64,000 nt of DNA from Solimonas sp036405815 (GCA_036405815.1 DASWWX010000025.1:69775-133774), one strand, 5' to 3'; shown: positions 17,262-27,838, numbered from the stretch's first letter. Numbers and translations: made by a program. Notes: generated by a model not told the origin, from the sequence alone.

Positions 17262-18629
17262 TTACTGGCGCGCCATTTTGGAGACGTTCCCGGGCGAGAA
17301 GTGCTCGGGGGTGAAAGCGATGGTGGCGGTCTCCGGATCCTCGTTGTTCAGGCCCTGTGCCAGATAACGGCCTGTCGCCAAATCGTACACCGTTTCGCAG
17401 ATCGGCAGTTCATAAGGTTTGTCGTAAGCAACGACGCTATGGGTCTCCTGAACCCGCCAGAGCTGGTCGCGACTGTCGTGCAGGTCAACCACGCGAATCT
17501 GCCAACCATCCTCGTCGAGGTAGAACGTCCGCCGCCGGAACTGGTGGACCGTATTCTTGCGCAGCAACGCTTCGACCACCCAGACCCGACGCAGCTCGTA
17601 CCGCGGATACTCCGGATTGATATGACCTTTGCGGATGATCTCGGCGTAGCGCAGGGCATCGCTGTGCAGCCGATAGCTGTTGGCCGGCACCAGCAGCTCG
17701 CGCTTGCCGATCAGCTTCCAGTCGTAACGGTCCATCGCGCCATTGAAGCTGTCGGTCTGGTCGACGGTCCGCAGACCATCAGCGCCGGTCGCAGGCGTGT
17801 CGTAGCCGATACCGGGCGCGCGCCGCAGGCGCTGCTGCCCACCGGGGCTGTACTGCCAGGCGCGCCGCGCTTCGCGCACCTGATCCATCGTCTCGTGAAT
17901 CAGCAGCGTGGAGCCGGCCAGCCGCGGCGGCTGCGTGGTCAACTGCACGAACTGGTAGAGCACGTTCTCCAGTGAGGCCGGCGTGGCCCCCGGCATGCTG
18001 TAGCCATAGCGCACGTCCTCGCGCATCTTCACGTGATTGAAATCGCCTGCAGTCGTGACCGAGAACTGGTTGTTCCAGCGCTGCACGGCGGTGTCGCGAT
18101 AACGGACCTTGTGGTTCCAGATGACTTCCTGCGCGTTGCCGGGAATCGGAAAGGGGATTCCGGTGACCGCACCGATGAGCGCCTCACCATTGCCGCCCAG
18201 TTCCGCACTCACCGCGTTCTGACGGGTCGCCTCGTAGACGAACGCCGGGTTGGCAAAGCTGCGGCGCGTCGGATAGACCCGCATGCGGTAGGTCTGCGGG
18301 TGGCGCTCGAACAGCGCGACCTGCCCCGGTGTCAGCAACGCGCTGTAGGCCTCCAGGTTCTCGGCGGTGACGGTGTAAAGAGGCTCGTCGTCCGCATAAG
18401 GATCGCAGTAGCGCTGACCCGCGCCCTTGAAGCAGGGCGGCGGCTGCGTCAGCCCGCCGCGCCACTCGGGAATACGACCATCGGTATTGCCGGCGCGCTC
18501 GGCACCGATCGGCGTCAAATCCCCGGCGAGGCGCTCGGCCTCGCCGGGTGCGACCTTGGCGACGGTTGCCGTCGCCGTCAGTAACAGCGCCGCGAAAGCC
18601 AGCGCCGAACGCGCATGATCAAGCCGCAT
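17262..18629 (-). CDS. DUF1329 family exported protein
   Basis: 455 residues, the usual family size. A signal peptide (LAFAALLLTATATVAKVA) leads into conserved family segments: LTPIGAERAGNTDGRIPEWRGG near 40-60, the PLYTVTAENL stretch, and late YRLHSDALRYAEIIRKGHINPEYPRYELRRVWVVEA. Structural studies of DUF1329 members report LolA/LolB-like folds, consistent with carrying a hydrophobic ligand across the periplasm. It starts 15 bases after the DUF1302 stop, in the same operon. Biochemical role unknown; pairing with DUF1302 is the typical arrangement. Confidence 0.9.
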   Translation of the reverse strand: MRLDHARSALAFAALLLTATATVAKVAPGEAERLAGDLTPIGAERAGNTDGRIPEWRGGLTQPPPCFKGAGQRYCDPYADDEPLYTVTAENLEAYSALLTPGQVALFERHPQTYRMRVYPTRRSFANPAFVYEATRQNAVSAELGGNGEALIGAVTGIPFPIPGNAQEVIWNHKVRYRDTAVQRWNNQFSVTTAGDFNHVKMREDVRYGYSMPGATPASLENVLYQFVQLTTQPPRLAGSTLLIHETMDQVREARRAWQYSPGGQQRLRRAPGIGYDTPATGADGLRTVDQTDSFNGAMDRYDWKLIGKRELLVPANSYRLHSDALRYAEIIRKGHINPEYPRYELRRVWVVEALLRKNTVHQFRRRTFYLDEDGWQIRVVDLHDSRDQLWRVQETHSVVAYDKPYELPICETVYDLATGRYLAQGLNNEDPETATIAFTPEHFSPGNVSKMARQ

Positions 18630-18644
18630 CGGCGCCGGCTCGCA

Positions 18645-20909
18645 TCAGAACGTATAGCCGAGGAACACCAGGATATTGTCGCGATCACGCGCCGCATCGC
18701 GATCCATGCCGCCGGTGAACCAGGTATAGCGAATCTCGCCGGTGTACTTCGACAGATAGTCCCAGCGGATGCCCGAGAGAATCTGCTTGCGGCCCTCGAC
18801 GAAATTCTGGCCCAGGCCCGGCGCAACGCCCTCGACGTCATGAAACAACGCGTTCAGCAACTCGATATTGAGTCCGAGAAAAGCACTGTCGTACCGCGTC
18901 AGCGTGACAAAGCGATAACCATACGAGATGTCCGTGCCGAAGCCGCCACGATCCCGGTGCGCCGTCGGATTCTGGCGCAGCGTCGCCTCGGTATCGATGC
19001 TGGTGGGATCCGCAGGATTGCTGCGGATGTCGCGCGGATTGATCCCGATGCTGCCGTCGGCACCACCCGATATGTGAGTGTCCGTACCCGCGCCGTTGAA
19101 CTGCAGCTCATCGAGCCCTGGCATGTCGATCACATGCGTCAGGCCCAGCTCCAGCAACAGCGTGATCTGGCTCGCACCCAACGGGTTGTCGCCACCGATC
19201 GTCTTCAGGAACGTGGTGCCGAGCTGACCCACCTTCATGCGCTCATAGCCACGCACGTAGTCGCCGGGGCCGATATCAATACCGCGATACTGCGAGATGA
19301 AGTCCGGCACGGCCGTACGACGGCCCGGCAGCGTCGCCACGCCGACGTTGAAGTCGTTGAGCGGGAACGCCGGCTGCAGACCCGCGAAGATCACGTCGGT
19401 GGTGTGAATCTGGATCGGCAGATTCGGACGATAGGCATACTCACCGGACCAGGCGATATCGCCCAGGGTCGTGTTGAACGAGATGCCGTACATCCGGATG
19501 TCTTCCGGATACTCCACCACCAGCTCCAGGCTGCCGACCGGCAGGCCATCGCGCTCAGCCGTGGCCGGGCTGAAGTCGTTCAGGCCCACTGCTGCCGTGA
19601 GGTTGCTCAGCGGCACACCGCACGAGGCAACCAGCGCGAGCAGGTTGGTGACCGGCGTATCGAGCGGCAGATCGGGAATGCACGACTGCGAGGCGGCCAG
19701 CGCCGACACGCTCGGCACACGCGAGTGGTAGTTGGCGAAGTACAGGCCGACTTCGGTGCCGTTGTTCAGGTCTTCCAGGAAGAACTTCAGCGCCGCGCCG
19801 TACTGACCGCCATCATCGGGACGGCGCTTGGCCTCTTCCTCGAAATTGCGCGAGAACGTGCGGTCCGAACGCGATCCGAGGATCGCCGCCGGATCGTCCG
19901 GATTGCGCCACGGCTGATACAGCTCGTCCGGATCTTCCGGCGCCTTGCCGAAGGACGCCATCGCGTACTGGCCGCCGGCACCCAGCGTGTCGGAAATCGA
20001 GAAGAAGCTGCCAACCGGATCGACGATGATCGGCTTCCACTCGTATTGATAGAACACTTCGAGGCCGACGCCATCGAAGATGTCGGCATTGAGCGTGACC
20101 ATGCCCTGCGGCTGGAACACTTCCTTGATGTCCGATCCCGGGAAGCGCAGCAGGATCTGGTTCGGCGGATTGATCGAATTGAGACTGTTCAGCGCCAGGA
20201 ACGCGCTCTCGCCCCAGTTCACGACGTGGTCGCCGATCTTGATGCTGACCGGCCGCTCACCCACTTCGAAGGTCCGGCTGATGAAATAGTCGAGGAATCG
20301 GAAGTCCGTGCCGTTCTGCGACTTGTTCTTGCCGGGATACCGCGAATGACGCGCCTGCAGCGTGGTATCCGGGTGGGTTTCGTCGAGATTGACGTAAACG
20401 TCGTCGAAGAAATACAGCGAACGTGCGAACACGTTCCAGCCGAACAACTCGGTATTGATGTCGGTCGTGACCTTGGCGGTCGCCTGCACCAGATCGTGCT
20501 TGTCGAAGTTCAGGTTGCCGTTGTCGCCGTTCGGGCTGAAGGAACCCGGCTGCGCGACATAGTAGGCATTGGCGTTGGCAAAACCGCCGCCGCTGGTGTC
20601 GTCTTCGTTGGGGTTGCAGGTGTTGCCAGTGAAGCTGTTGGCATCGCGGTCCGGATTGGGGCCGGATACGCCGTCGTCACCGACGCGTTGCAAGCAGATG
20701 CCGGGATTGAGATTGGACTTGCCGATCAGCGAGTCGTCGCGGCCCTGCATACGCCAGGTCCCACCGATCGTGATCAGGTTGTCGAGGCGCACGCTGGTGT
20801 CGCCGAAGCTGAATTCAAGCGCCGCTGCACCGCCGCTGTAGGCCAGCACCGCGGCCGCAATCGCGCTCAGCTTCAGGCTCTGCGCATGCCGCCCTTTCAA
20901 AAGTTTCAT
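18645..20909 (-). CDS. DUF1302 family outer-membrane barrel protein
   Basis: 754 residues. A signal peptide with an alanine-rich end (AAAVLAYSGGAAALEF) precedes a long region of alternating strands rich in aromatic residues, Asn and Gly, and the protein ends LGYTF, with the terminal Phe expected of an outer-membrane beta-barrel. The region FLALNSLNSINPPNQILLRFPG is a conserved DUF1302 stretch. The ATG at 20909 is chosen because it opens the signal peptide and has GGAGGGAGAGGGG upstream. It is the first gene of the leftward DUF1302-DUF1329-Ycf48-MMPL set. A role as an outer-membrane passage for hydrophobic compounds is inference. Confidence 0.9.
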   Translation of the reverse strand: MKLLKGRHAQSLKLSAIAAAVLAYSGGAAALEFSFGDTSVRLDNLITIGGTWRMQGRDDSLIGKSNLNPGICLQRVGDDGVSGPNPDRDANSFTGNTCNPNEDDTSGGGFANANAYYVAQPGSFSPNGDNGNLNFDKHDLVQATAKVTTDINTELFGWNVFARSLYFFDDVYVNLDETHPDTTLQARHSRYPGKNKSQNGTDFRFLDYFISRTFEVGERPVSIKIGDHVVNWGESAFLALNSLNSINPPNQILLRFPGSDIKEVFQPQGMVTLNADIFDGVGLEVFYQYEWKPIIVDPVGSFFSISDTLGAGGQYAMASFGKAPEDPDELYQPWRNPDDPAAILGSRSDRTFSRNFEEEAKRRPDDGGQYGAALKFFLEDLNNGTEVGLYFANYHSRVPSVSALAASQSCIPDLPLDTPVTNLLALVASCGVPLSNLTAAVGLNDFSPATAERDGLPVGSLELVVEYPEDIRMYGISFNTTLGDIAWSGEYAYRPNLPIQIHTTDVIFAGLQPAFPLNDFNVGVATLPGRRTAVPDFISQYRGIDIGPGDYVRGYERMKVGQLGTTFLKTIGGDNPLGASQITLLLELGLTHVIDMPGLDELQFNGAGTDTHISGGADGSIGINPRDIRSNPADPTSIDTEATLRQNPTAHRDRGGFGTDISYGYRFVTLTRYDSAFLGLNIELLNALFHDVEGVAPGLGQNFVEGRKQILSGIRWDYLSKYTGEIRYTWFTGGMDRDAARDRDNILVFLGYTF

Positions 20910-21185
20910 CCCCTCTCCCTCCAGTTTCGTTACGGTCGCATCGCGACCGGGCCCGACACCGCAGAAGAAAAAACCGACGGCTGATTCAGGCGAACCTACC
21001 CCAGTTCGACCTGTGCGCAAGCTTCCTCCACCACGGCATGGGGCTTGATCACCCTTCTTCGATTGCCAGCGCCCGCCGTCCGCGCATCAAGCGCTCGACT
21101 GCAAGCAAACATCTGAATTTTTTAACAGACGCGTCCCTGCGGCGCAAGGAAAATCGCGCATTACGTAGGGCATGAACCCCGAACT
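20910..21185. other. 276-base intergenic region upstream of the DUF1302 operon
   Basis: This holds no frame with coding character. It should contain the promoter for the DUF1302 operon (leftward) and the end of pgeF transcription. An A/T-rich patch at 21113-21127 stands out against the GC-rich background, but I see no convincing -35/-10 pair and no strong terminator hairpin. Confidence 0.5.
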
Positions 21186-21950
21186 TCAGCGCGCATCGGC
21201 CGTCGCATCGCGCCAAATCAGCGTCGCCATGCGCCCGCACCGGGGTTCACGCCGAAACGAGTAGTAACCCCGCGCCTCGGTCATCGTGCAGGCATTGCCG
21301 CCATGGACCGCCGCGACCCCCGCGGCGGTCAGGCGCAGGCGTGCCAAAGCGTAGATGTCCGCCATCCAGCGATCCCCCTGCCCCGGCCGGAACGCGGCCT
21401 CCGCCTCCGGCTGGGCCGACACAAAAGCCGCCCGCACCTCCGGTCCGACCTCGAATGCCGCCGGCCCGATCGCCGCACCCAGCCAGGCCTGCACCCGGCC
21501 CGGCGCAATCGGCATTGCGGCCAGCGTCGCTTCCAGCACGCCGGCGGCCAGTCCGCGCCAGCCGGCGTGCGCAGCCGCCACGACGCTGCCATCGACCGCC
21601 GCAAACAGGACCGGCAGACAATCGGCGGTGAGTACCGCGCAGACCACGCCCGGCTGCGCGGTCCAGCTGGCATCCGCCGTCACCGTGCCCATTGCGGGGA
21701 GCGCCGCGACCGCAACGCCATGCACCTGCCGCAACCAACCCGGCTCCGACGGCAGCTCCAGCGCCGCCCGCAAACGACGGCGGTTTTCGGCAACGGCGAC
21801 CGGATCGTCGCCGCAGTGATCGGCGAGATTGAGCTGATCGTAGGGCGACACACTGACGCCGCCATGACGCAGCGTCTGCCAGGCCCGCACACCGGGGGGG
21901 CTCGGCCAAGCGGCGGCCAGCGCCAGCGCCACCCCCGTCACCGAACTCAC
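21186..21950 (-). CDS. pgeF: PgeF/YfiH family purine nucleoside phosphorylase (laccase-domain protein)
   Basis: 254 residues, normal for the family. The zinc ligands are in place: His77 in QVHG, Cys111 in TADCLP and His128 in AAHAGWRG. YfiH-type proteins were first called polyphenol oxidases and later shown to act on adenosine and inosine, with a reported peptidoglycan-fidelity role in Escherichia coli. The GTG start at 21950 overlaps the rluD stop as GTGA, so the two are translationally coupled, the common rluD-pgeF arrangement. Confidence 0.92.
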   Translation of the reverse strand: MSSVTGVALALAAAWPSPPGVRAWQTLRHGGVSVSPYDQLNLADHCGDDPVAVAENRRRLRAALELPSEPGWLRQVHGVAVAALPAMGTVTADASWTAQPGVVCAVLTADCLPVLFAAVDGSVVAAAHAGWRGLAAGVLEATLAAMPIAPGRVQAWLGAAIGPAAFEVGPEVRAAFVSAQPEAEAAFRPGQGDRWMADIYALARLRLTAAGVAAVHGGNACTMTEARGYYSFRREPRCGRMATLIWRDATADAR

Positions 21951-22924
21951 CCGTTGACGCTGCGCGCGTGCGCGCGCAAGGCGGCCGCCAGCGCCTGCAT
22001 GTCGGCCGGCGGCTCCGACGTCCAGGCGACCCGCTTGCCGCTGCGCGGATGCGTGAGTTCCAGTTCGCGCGCGTGCAGCGCCTGACGAGGGAAGGTCTTG
22101 AGCAGGTCACGCAGGTCAGCCGGCATGCCGGCGCAGCGCGCGGCGCCGCCGTAGACAGCGTCACCGATGATCGGGTGGCGGATATGGGCCATGTGCACAC
22201 GAATCTGGTGCGTGCGGCCGGTTTCGAGCTTGACCCGCAACCAGCTGTGCTGAACGTAGCGCTCCTGGACACGATAGTGCGTTACCGACTCGCGGCCATC
22301 GGCCACCACCGCCATTTTCAGGCGATCGCGCGGGTGCCGACCGATCGGCGCATCGACGGTCGCGCCGGCGATCAACGCGCCCTGGACCCATGCGTCGTAC
22401 TCGCGGCGAATCTCGCGCTCGGCCAGCTCCGCGACCAGATGCGCATGCGCCTTCAGGTTCAGTGCCACGACCAGCAGGCCGGATGTGTCCTTGTCCAGGC
22501 GATGGACGATGCCCGCGCGCGGCACCGCCGCCGTGGCCGGAAAATGGAACAGCAACGCATTCTGCAAGGTGCTGGCACGCTGGCCAGCCCCCGGGTGCAC
22601 GGTGAGGCCGGCCGGCTTGTCGATGATCGCCAGGTCTTTGTCGGCGTGCACGATCTTGAGCGGCAGATCCTGCGCCTCCATCCGCGACTCTTCCTCGGGC
22701 TCGGCATCCAGCATCAGCCGGTCGCCGGCCTCGACCGGGTGGCGCGTGCGGGTCTGCGGCCGGTCGTTCAGCAGCAGCCGGCCTGCCTCGATCCAGGTCT
22801 GCAGGCGTGCGCGCGAATAGGCATCGAACAGCTTGGCGCAGACCACATCCAACCGCTGACCGGCCAGCGCGTCGGGAACCTCCGCACTCAACTGCAGGTC
22901 ATCCTCGGGAACCTCAATGGCCAT
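21947..22924 (-). CDS. rluD: 23S rRNA pseudouridine synthase RluD
   Basis: 325 residues. An S4 RNA-binding domain (residues about 20-75) precedes the RluA-type catalytic domain with HRLDKDTSGL, where Asp144 is the catalytic aspartate. RluD makes the conserved pseudouridines of helix 69 in 23S rRNA. The C-terminal THQIRVHMAHIRHPIIGD motif is complete. It is divergent from bamD, the usual proteobacterial neighbour, with only 37 bases between start codons, and is coupled to pgeF downstream. Confidence 0.95.
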   Translation of the reverse strand: MAIEVPEDDLQLSAEVPDALAGQRLDVVCAKLFDAYSRARLQTWIEAGRLLLNDRPQTRTRHPVEAGDRLMLDAEPEEESRMEAQDLPLKIVHADKDLAIIDKPAGLTVHPGAGQRASTLQNALLFHFPATAAVPRAGIVHRLDKDTSGLLVVALNLKAHAHLVAELAEREIRREYDAWVQGALIAGATVDAPIGRHPRDRLKMAVVADGRESVTHYRVQERYVQHSWLRVKLETGRTHQIRVHMAHIRHPIIGDAVYGGAARCAGMPADLRDLLKTFPRQALHARELELTHPRSGKRVAWTSEPPADMQALAAALRAHARSVNG

Positions 22925-22928
22925 CGGC

Positions 22929-22934
22929 TATACT
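22929..22934 (+). promoter_or_regulatory. candidate -10 element (TATACT) for bamD
   Basis: TATACT lies 27 bases before the bamD ATG, in the short gap between divergent rluD and bamD. No good -35 hexamer is visible 16-18 bases upstream, so this is a partial match only. Confidence 0.45.
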
Positions 22935-22961
22935 CGGCGCTTCCGTCAAAGCTGGCATCAA

Positions 22962-24041
22962 ATGACTCTCAGATTTCTCGCCGCTGCGACCCTGGTCGCC
23001 GGCCTCTGCGCGTGCAGCTCCAATCCGGACCGGCCGGCTCCCAACAACCCGTTCAAACCGGAGCAGGTGTCGTCGCGCGAACAGCGGCTGCAAGCCGGCG
23101 AATTGTACCGGCTTGCGCGCAGCGCCCTGGATTCGAGCGATTTTACCGGCGCGATCACGCGGTATGGGCAGATCTCGCTGCGCTTCCCCTTCACCGACTA
23201 CGCCGTGCAGTCGCAGATGGAGCGCGTCTACGCCTTGTATCGCAACTACCAGTATGACGAAGCGCTGACCGACGCCGATCGCTTCCTGCGCGACTACCCG
23301 CGGCATGCGCACGCCGACTACGTGCAGTACCTCAAGGGTCTGATCAACGCGCAACGCGACCAGGGCTTCACCGCAAGCCTGGGCTTCGATACGCGCGCCC
23401 GCGACGTTTCCAACCTGCGCCGCGCCTTCGACGATTTCGCGCTGCTGGTGCAGAAATACCCGAACAGCCGCTACGCCGGTGACGGTCGCCAGCGCATGAT
23501 CGACCTGCGCAACCGCATCGCCGAACACGAGCTGACCGTCGTCGAGTACTACGTGCGCCGTGGCGCGATGGTCGCCGCAGCCAAGCGCGCCGAACAGATC
23601 GTCTCGCAGTATCCGGGCGCGCCCGCAGCACTGCGAGCGCTGGAGTTGCTCGGCGATAGCTACGACGCTTTGGGCATGAAGGAGCAGGCCGACGACGCGC
23701 GCCGCCTGCGAACGGCCCAGCTCGCGGCCATCAGCCCGTCAGGCGCGGCTCCCGCACCGCCTGCGAAAGACGACAAACCCGGCTTCTTCCGCCGACTGTT
23801 CACGCCGGGCAGCGACGAGGTCGAGGGTTACACGCTGACGCTGCCGCCTGCGCAGGACGACCGCCAGACATCGCCGGAAACGGCGGCAGCCGGCGCCAAC
23901 AACAACGACACAGCCGACACGTCCGCCGGCGAGTACCGCGCCGGCCAGTTGCGCGTTTACATGGAACCCTACGACGACGCTCCGGCACCGAAAGCAGACA
24001 CGGCATCCGCCGATCCGGCCGCGGCGCCCGCCACGCCCTGA
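22962..24041 (+). CDS. bamD: outer-membrane assembly lipoprotein BamD
   Basis: 359 residues. A lipoprotein signal ends LCAC, giving Cys18 as the lipid anchor, and the mature part holds TPR repeats: ELYRLARSALDSSDF, DYAVQSQMERVYALYRNYQY, DYVQYLKGLINAQRDQGF, HELTVVEYYVRRGAMVAAAKRAE. BamD is an essential part of the BAM complex that inserts outer-membrane barrels. The TPR core ends near residue 250, matching the full E. coli protein of about 245 residues; the last 110 residues are a low-complexity Ala/Pro/Asp tail. The ATG at 22962 is chosen to place the signal peptide at the N-terminus. Confidence 0.95.
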   Translation: MTLRFLAAATLVAGLCACSSNPDRPAPNNPFKPEQVSSREQRLQAGELYRLARSALDSSDFTGAITRYGQISLRFPFTDYAVQSQMERVYALYRNYQYDEALTDADRFLRDYPRHAHADYVQYLKGLINAQRDQGFTASLGFDTRARDVSNLRRAFDDFALLVQKYPNSRYAGDGRQRMIDLRNRIAEHELTVVEYYVRRGAMVAAAKRAEQIVSQYPGAPAALRALELLGDSYDALGMKEQADDARRLRTAQLAAISPSGAAPAPPAKDDKPGFFRRLFTPGSDEVEGYTLTLPPAQDDRQTSPETAAAGANNNDTADTSAGEYRAGQLRVYMEPYDDAPAPKADTASADPAAAPATP

Positions 24042-24083
24042 TTCCGACGCGCCGGCCCTCGGGCCGATCTCGATCTGCAGCTT

Positions 24084-25709
24084 TTAAAGATCGCCGTACT
24101 GCGCGGTGATCGGATAACGCCGCTCGCGCCCGAACGCACAGCGTGTGATCTTCGGCCCCGGCGGCGCCTGGCGGCGCTTGTACTCCGAACGCCGCACCAG
24201 CGACGCCACACGACGCACGATCGCCTCGTCATACCCACGCTGCACAATCTCCGGAATCGAGCGTTGCTGCTCGACGTACAGCTCCAGTACGGGATCCAGC
24301 ACCTCGTAAGGCGGCAGCGAATCCGAATCCTTCTGGTCGGGCCGCAACTCGGCGCTGGGCGGGCGCACGATGACGCGCTCCGGAATCGCAGGGCCCAGCG
24401 TGTTGCGGTAACGCGCCAGGCGATACACCAGCGTTTTGTAGACGTCCTTGATCGGCGCAAAACCGCCGCACATGTCGCCGTACAGCGTCGCGTAACCGAC
24501 GGCCATCTCGCTCTTGTTGCCGGTGGTCAGCACCACCGGCCCGAACTTGTTGGACAGGGCCATCAACAACACGCCGCGGCAGCGCGACTGTAGATTCTCT
24601 TCGGCCAGGTCCGGCGCGCGATTCTCGAACAGCGGCGCCAGCGTCGCGGAAAACGCCTCGAACGCCGGCTCGATCGGCAAGCTGGAATAGCGGATGCCCA
24701 ACGCCTCGGCTTCAAGCCGCGCGTCGTCGTTGGACATGTCGGCGGTATACCGCGACGGCAGCGACACGCCCCAGACCCGTTCAGGCCCCAGCGCATCGGC
24801 TGCGATCGCCGCGACCAGTGCCGAATCGATCCCGCCGGACAACCCGATCAGCGCACCGGGGAAGCCATTGCGGTTGACGTAGTCGCGCACCGATTGGACG
24901 AGGCCACGGTAGACCACGGCCTCCTCGGAAGTCTCCGCCCGCAGGCTGCCGCGCCACCGGCCACCATCGAAATGCAGCGCGTGCACGCCTTCCTCGAACA
25001 GCGGTGCGGCGAATCCGATGCGGCCATCGGCATCGACCGCGGTGGAATCGCCATCGAACAGCACATCGTCCTGACCGCCGACGCAATTGACGTAGGCGAT
25101 CGGCAGCCCCGTCTCGGCGATTCGCGAATCGAACACGCGACGACGCTCTGCCGACTTGTGGCGATCGAAGGGTGAGGCATTGAGCGCGATCAGCAGCTCG
25201 GCGCCTGCGGCCTTGGCGGCGGCGGCCGGCGCCGCCCCCCAGAGGTCCTCGCAGATGCACAGGCCGATGCGCCGTCCGCCGTGTTCGAACACCAGCGTTT
25301 CGCGGCCGGGCCGGAAGTGGCGGCGCTCATCGAACACGCCGTAATTGGGTAGCCGCTGCTTGCGGGTACGCGCCAGCACGGCGCCATCGCGGATCACATA
25401 GGCAGCGTTGTAGATCACACGCTCGCCGTTGTCGGTCGCAAACTCGGGGAGGCCGACGATCACCGTGACGTCGCGCACCTCGTCGAGCAGCCGGCGCACG
25501 CCCGATTCGATCTGCGCCGGCATCGCCGTACGCAGCAGAAGATCGTCCGGCGGATAGCCGATCAACGAGAGTTCGGGGCAGGCAACCAGATCGGCGCCGA
25601 GCGCATCGCGCGCGTGCCGTGCGGCGTCGATGATCTTCTGGACATTGCCTTCGACATCGCCGACCCAGAGATTGAGCTGGGCCAGCGCGAGCGTGAACGG
25701 TTGCGACAT
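24084..25709 (-). CDS. nadE: glutamine-dependent NAD+ synthetase
   Basis: 541 residues in two domains. Residues 1-260 form a nitrilase-type glutaminase with the triad Glu46 (CPELSLIGYPPDDL), Lys117 and Cys153 (ICEDLW). Residues 270-541 are the synthetase with the ATP loop SGGIDS at 291-296. Ammonia released from glutamine is used to amidate deaminated NAD. This is the long, glutamine-using form, not the ammonia-only E. coli enzyme. It converges with bamD and lies downstream of sucCD beyond a terminator hairpin. Confidence 0.95.
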   Translation of the reverse strand: MSQPFTLALAQLNLWVGDVEGNVQKIIDAARHARDALGADLVACPELSLIGYPPDDLLLRTAMPAQIESGVRRLLDEVRDVTVIVGLPEFATDNGERVIYNAAYVIRDGAVLARTRKQRLPNYGVFDERRHFRPGRETLVFEHGGRRIGLCICEDLWGAAPAAAAKAAGAELLIALNASPFDRHKSAERRRVFDSRIAETGLPIAYVNCVGGQDDVLFDGDSTAVDADGRIGFAAPLFEEGVHALHFDGGRWRGSLRAETSEEAVVYRGLVQSVRDYVNRNGFPGALIGLSGGIDSALVAAIAADALGPERVWGVSLPSRYTADMSNDDARLEAEALGIRYSSLPIEPAFEAFSATLAPLFENRAPDLAEENLQSRCRGVLLMALSNKFGPVVLTTGNKSEMAVGYATLYGDMCGGFAPIKDVYKTLVYRLARYRNTLGPAIPERVIVRPPSAELRPDQKDSDSLPPYEVLDPVLELYVEQQRSIPEIVQRGYDEAIVRRVASLVRRSEYKRRQAPPGPKITRCAFGRERRYPITAQYGDL

Positions 25710-25743
25710 GCGAAAAGCTTAGCCCAGAAACTTAGCCCGGAAA

Positions 25744-25773
25744 CAGCGACGGCGGCCGTGGCCGCCGTCGCTG
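25744..25773 (-). terminator. terminator hairpin after sucD
   Basis: A perfect 14-bp inverted repeat (CAGCGACGGCGGCC with GGCCGCCGTCGCTG) separated by two bases lies 20 bases after the sucD stop. It is followed leftward by only three U residues, so the stem is strong but the tail weak. Confidence 0.7.
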
Positions 25774-25792
25774 GATGTTGCGAGAAGACCGC

Positions 25793-26668
25793 TTACTTGA
25801 GCAGCGACTTCATCGCCGCGCCGAGATCGGCCGGCGAACGCACCGTCTTGACGCCAGCGGCTTCCAGCGCCGCAAACTTTTCGTCGGCCGTGCCCTTGCC
25901 GCCGGCGATGATCGCGCCGGCATGGCCCATGCGCTTGCCCGGCGGCGCGGTGACGCCGGCGATGTAGGCGACGACCGGCTTCTTGACGTTGCCCTTGATG
26001 TACTCGGCCGCCTCTTCTTCGGAGGAGCCGCCGATCTCGCCGACCATGATGATGCCTTCGGTCGCCGGGTCCTTCTCGAACAGCGAGATGACGTCGATGA
26101 AGCCCAGGCCGCGCACCGGGTCGCCGCCGATGCCGACGCAGGTCGACTGGCCGAGACCGTTCTGCGTGGTCTGGTGCACGGTTTCGTACGTCAGCGTGCC
26201 GGAGCGCGACACGATGCCGATCTTGCCCGGCTTGTGGATGTGGCCCGGCATGATGCCGATCTTGCACTGGCCCGGCGTGATGACACCCGGGCAGTTGGGG
26301 CCGACCAGCACGCTGTCCGGATACTGCGCACGCAGCGTCGCCTTGACCTTGATCATGTCGATCACCGGAATGCCCTCGGTGATGCAGATGATGACCTTGA
26401 TGCCGGCGTCGGCCGCTTCGAGGATCGCGTCGGCCGCACCGGGCGCCGGGACGTAGATCATCGTCGCATTGGCACCCGTGGCCTTCACCGCGTCATGCGC
26501 CGTGTTGAACACCGGCAGATCCAGATGCTTGCCCCCGCCCTTGCCCGGCGAGACGCCGCCGACCATCTTGGTGCCGTAGGCGATCGCCTGTTCGGAATGG
26601 AAGGTGCCCTGCTTGCCGGTGAAGCCCTGGCAGATGACCTTGGTGTTCTTGTCGATCAGGATGGACAT
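25793..26668 (-). CDS. sucD: succinyl-CoA synthetase alpha subunit
   Basis: 291 residues, the standard length. The CoA-binding N-terminus has VICQGFTGKQGTFHSEQA, and the phosphorylated active-site histidine is in MGHAGAII near residue 248. With SucC it converts succinyl-CoA to succinate while phosphorylating a nucleoside diphosphate in the citric-acid cycle. Its ATG follows the sucC stop by three bases. No sucAB genes are next to it, unlike the E. coli layout. Confidence 0.97.
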   Translation of the reverse strand: MSILIDKNTKVICQGFTGKQGTFHSEQAIAYGTKMVGGVSPGKGGGKHLDLPVFNTAHDAVKATGANATMIYVPAPGAADAILEAADAGIKVIICITEGIPVIDMIKVKATLRAQYPDSVLVGPNCPGVITPGQCKIGIMPGHIHKPGKIGIVSRSGTLTYETVHQTTQNGLGQSTCVGIGGDPVRGLGFIDVISLFEKDPATEGIIMVGEIGGSSEEEAAEYIKGNVKKPVVAYIAGVTAPPGKRMGHAGAIIAGGKGTADEKFAALEAAGVKTVRSPADLGAAMKSLLK

Positions 26669-26671
26669 GGA

Positions 26672-27838
<1,167 letters not shown>

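Noticed and set aside
18615..20984. A 789-codon plus-strand frame opposite DUF1302
   Set aside because: The DUF1302 signal peptide, conserved segments and terminal Phe on the minus strand are decisive; the opposite frame has antisense composition.
24053..24066. CGGCCC/GGGCCG hairpin between convergent bamD and nadE
   Set aside because: The loop would be two bases and there is no U-tract, so I do not call it a terminator.
25718..25743. Two 13-bp near-identical direct repeats (CTTAGCCCRGAAA) next to the nadE start
   Set aside because: Too short and too few for a mobile-element scar or an operator call; recorded only as a local duplication.
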